A stretch of 64,000 bases of DNA from Phycisphaerales bacterium (GTDB lineage Bacteria > Planctomycetota > Phycisphaerae > Phycisphaerales > SM1A02): positions 62,001 through 126,000 of the forward strand of contig JAQWMQ010000023.1 in assembly GCA_029246705.1 (NCBI GenBank). The letters run 5' to 3'. This document shows, one piece after another, positions 63,836 through 64,000 of this stretch; the stretch's first letter is position 1, and each line of letters opens with the position of its first letter. Both the position numbers and the translations under genes were made by a program. The notes beneath the pieces were generated by a model that saw only the letters and a program-made list of their open reading frames with translations, ran no database searches and had not been told where the DNA came from.

Positions 63836-64000
63836 CGAATGCACCCAGGCACACCTGCACCGAGATCGCGAACGCGGTGCGTGGCGGTGAACGAACCGCA
63901 GTGGAAGTCATCGAGGAGACCCTTGCCGCGATCGACGCGAGCAACGAGTCGATCAATGCATTTCGCGAGGTCTTCCACGAGGAAGCCATGGAAACCGCCC
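63832..64000 (+). CDS. gatA: Asp/Glu-tRNA amidotransferase subunit A, partial
   Basis: Only the first 56 residues are in the window. The N-terminal helical part (CTEIANAVRGGERTAVEVIE, then ASNESINAF) matches GatA, the amidase subunit. The Ser-cisSer-Lys catalytic triad would lie beyond the right edge. Identification rests on this start and on the coupled gatC. Confidence 0.88.
   Translation, partial: MTNAPRHTCTEIANAVRGGERTAVEVIEETLAAIDASNESINAFREVFHEEAMETA

Noticed and set aside
1-64000. tRNA or rRNA genes
   Set aside because: I looked in the larger gaps for T-loop and anticodon-stem patterns and found none that were convincing; a covariance search would be decisive.

Overview
The window (about 60% GC, dense genes, short intergenic gaps) looks like chromosomal sequence from a planctomycete of the Phycisphaerae/Phycisphaerales type. 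This rests on a secreted protein ending in paired GDLDGDG.VGG.DL repeats after a DCNGDGVPDDC block, three secreted proteins ending in a PAPGALALLGL...RRRR sorting tail, a Tat-exported Gfo/Idh/MocA oxidoreductase, and an FHA-fused ECF-like sigma factor. Assignment is by family resemblance only. I see no phage, IS element, CRISPR array, tRNA or rRNA.

Layout. 1-7507: partial sugar-nucleotide epimerase, FHA-sigma factor, MscS channel, purU, a VOC-LOG fusion, and a translationally coupled pair of secreted proteins (lipase-like conditioned-medium-factor homologue plus P-domain/dockerin-like protein). 7557-12778: a minus-strand ATP synthase operon (atpZ-like, a membrane protein, atpB, E, F, H, A) closed by a strong terminator before any atpG/D/C. 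12862-20800: solitary nuoI-like ferredoxin, a 10-bp tandem repeat, trkH-trkA, ispE, an M3 peptidase and a Gfo/Idh/MocA protein. 20801-24142: an 800-base non-coding stretch, then three PEP-CTERM-like exported paralogues; the first two carry an almost identical 49-nt 5' leader that folds as nested helices with a GNRA loop. 24220-32431: PLP decarboxylase, metallophosphoesterase, barrel-like protein, ArfB, a GNAT gene broken by one stop codon, entericidin-like lipoprotein, purM, sucD, a membrane protein and an SGNH hydrolase.

32412-47955 is almost entirely minus strand: glpK-glpD-MFS-large secreted protein; two tandem giant helical secreted paralogues with repeated CpxP/Spy-like LTxxQ motifs; DinB-like protein; ThiF-like enzyme; rpsG, rpsL; rnhA. 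48101-56094 is a plus-strand fatty-acid locus: rpmF-plsX-fabH-fabD-lipoprotein-(terminator)-fabG-acpP-fabF, followed by a FliN-like protein and an unassigned protein. fabG appears to start at an AUC codon. 56104-64000: PIN-PhoH ATPase, Nif3-like protein, an RND pump with its adaptor, and gatC-gatA running off the right edge.

The most interesting items are the duplicated leader RNA, the CpxP/Spy-repeat paralogues, the AUC start plus upstream terminator of fabG, and several fusions or unusual gene placements.
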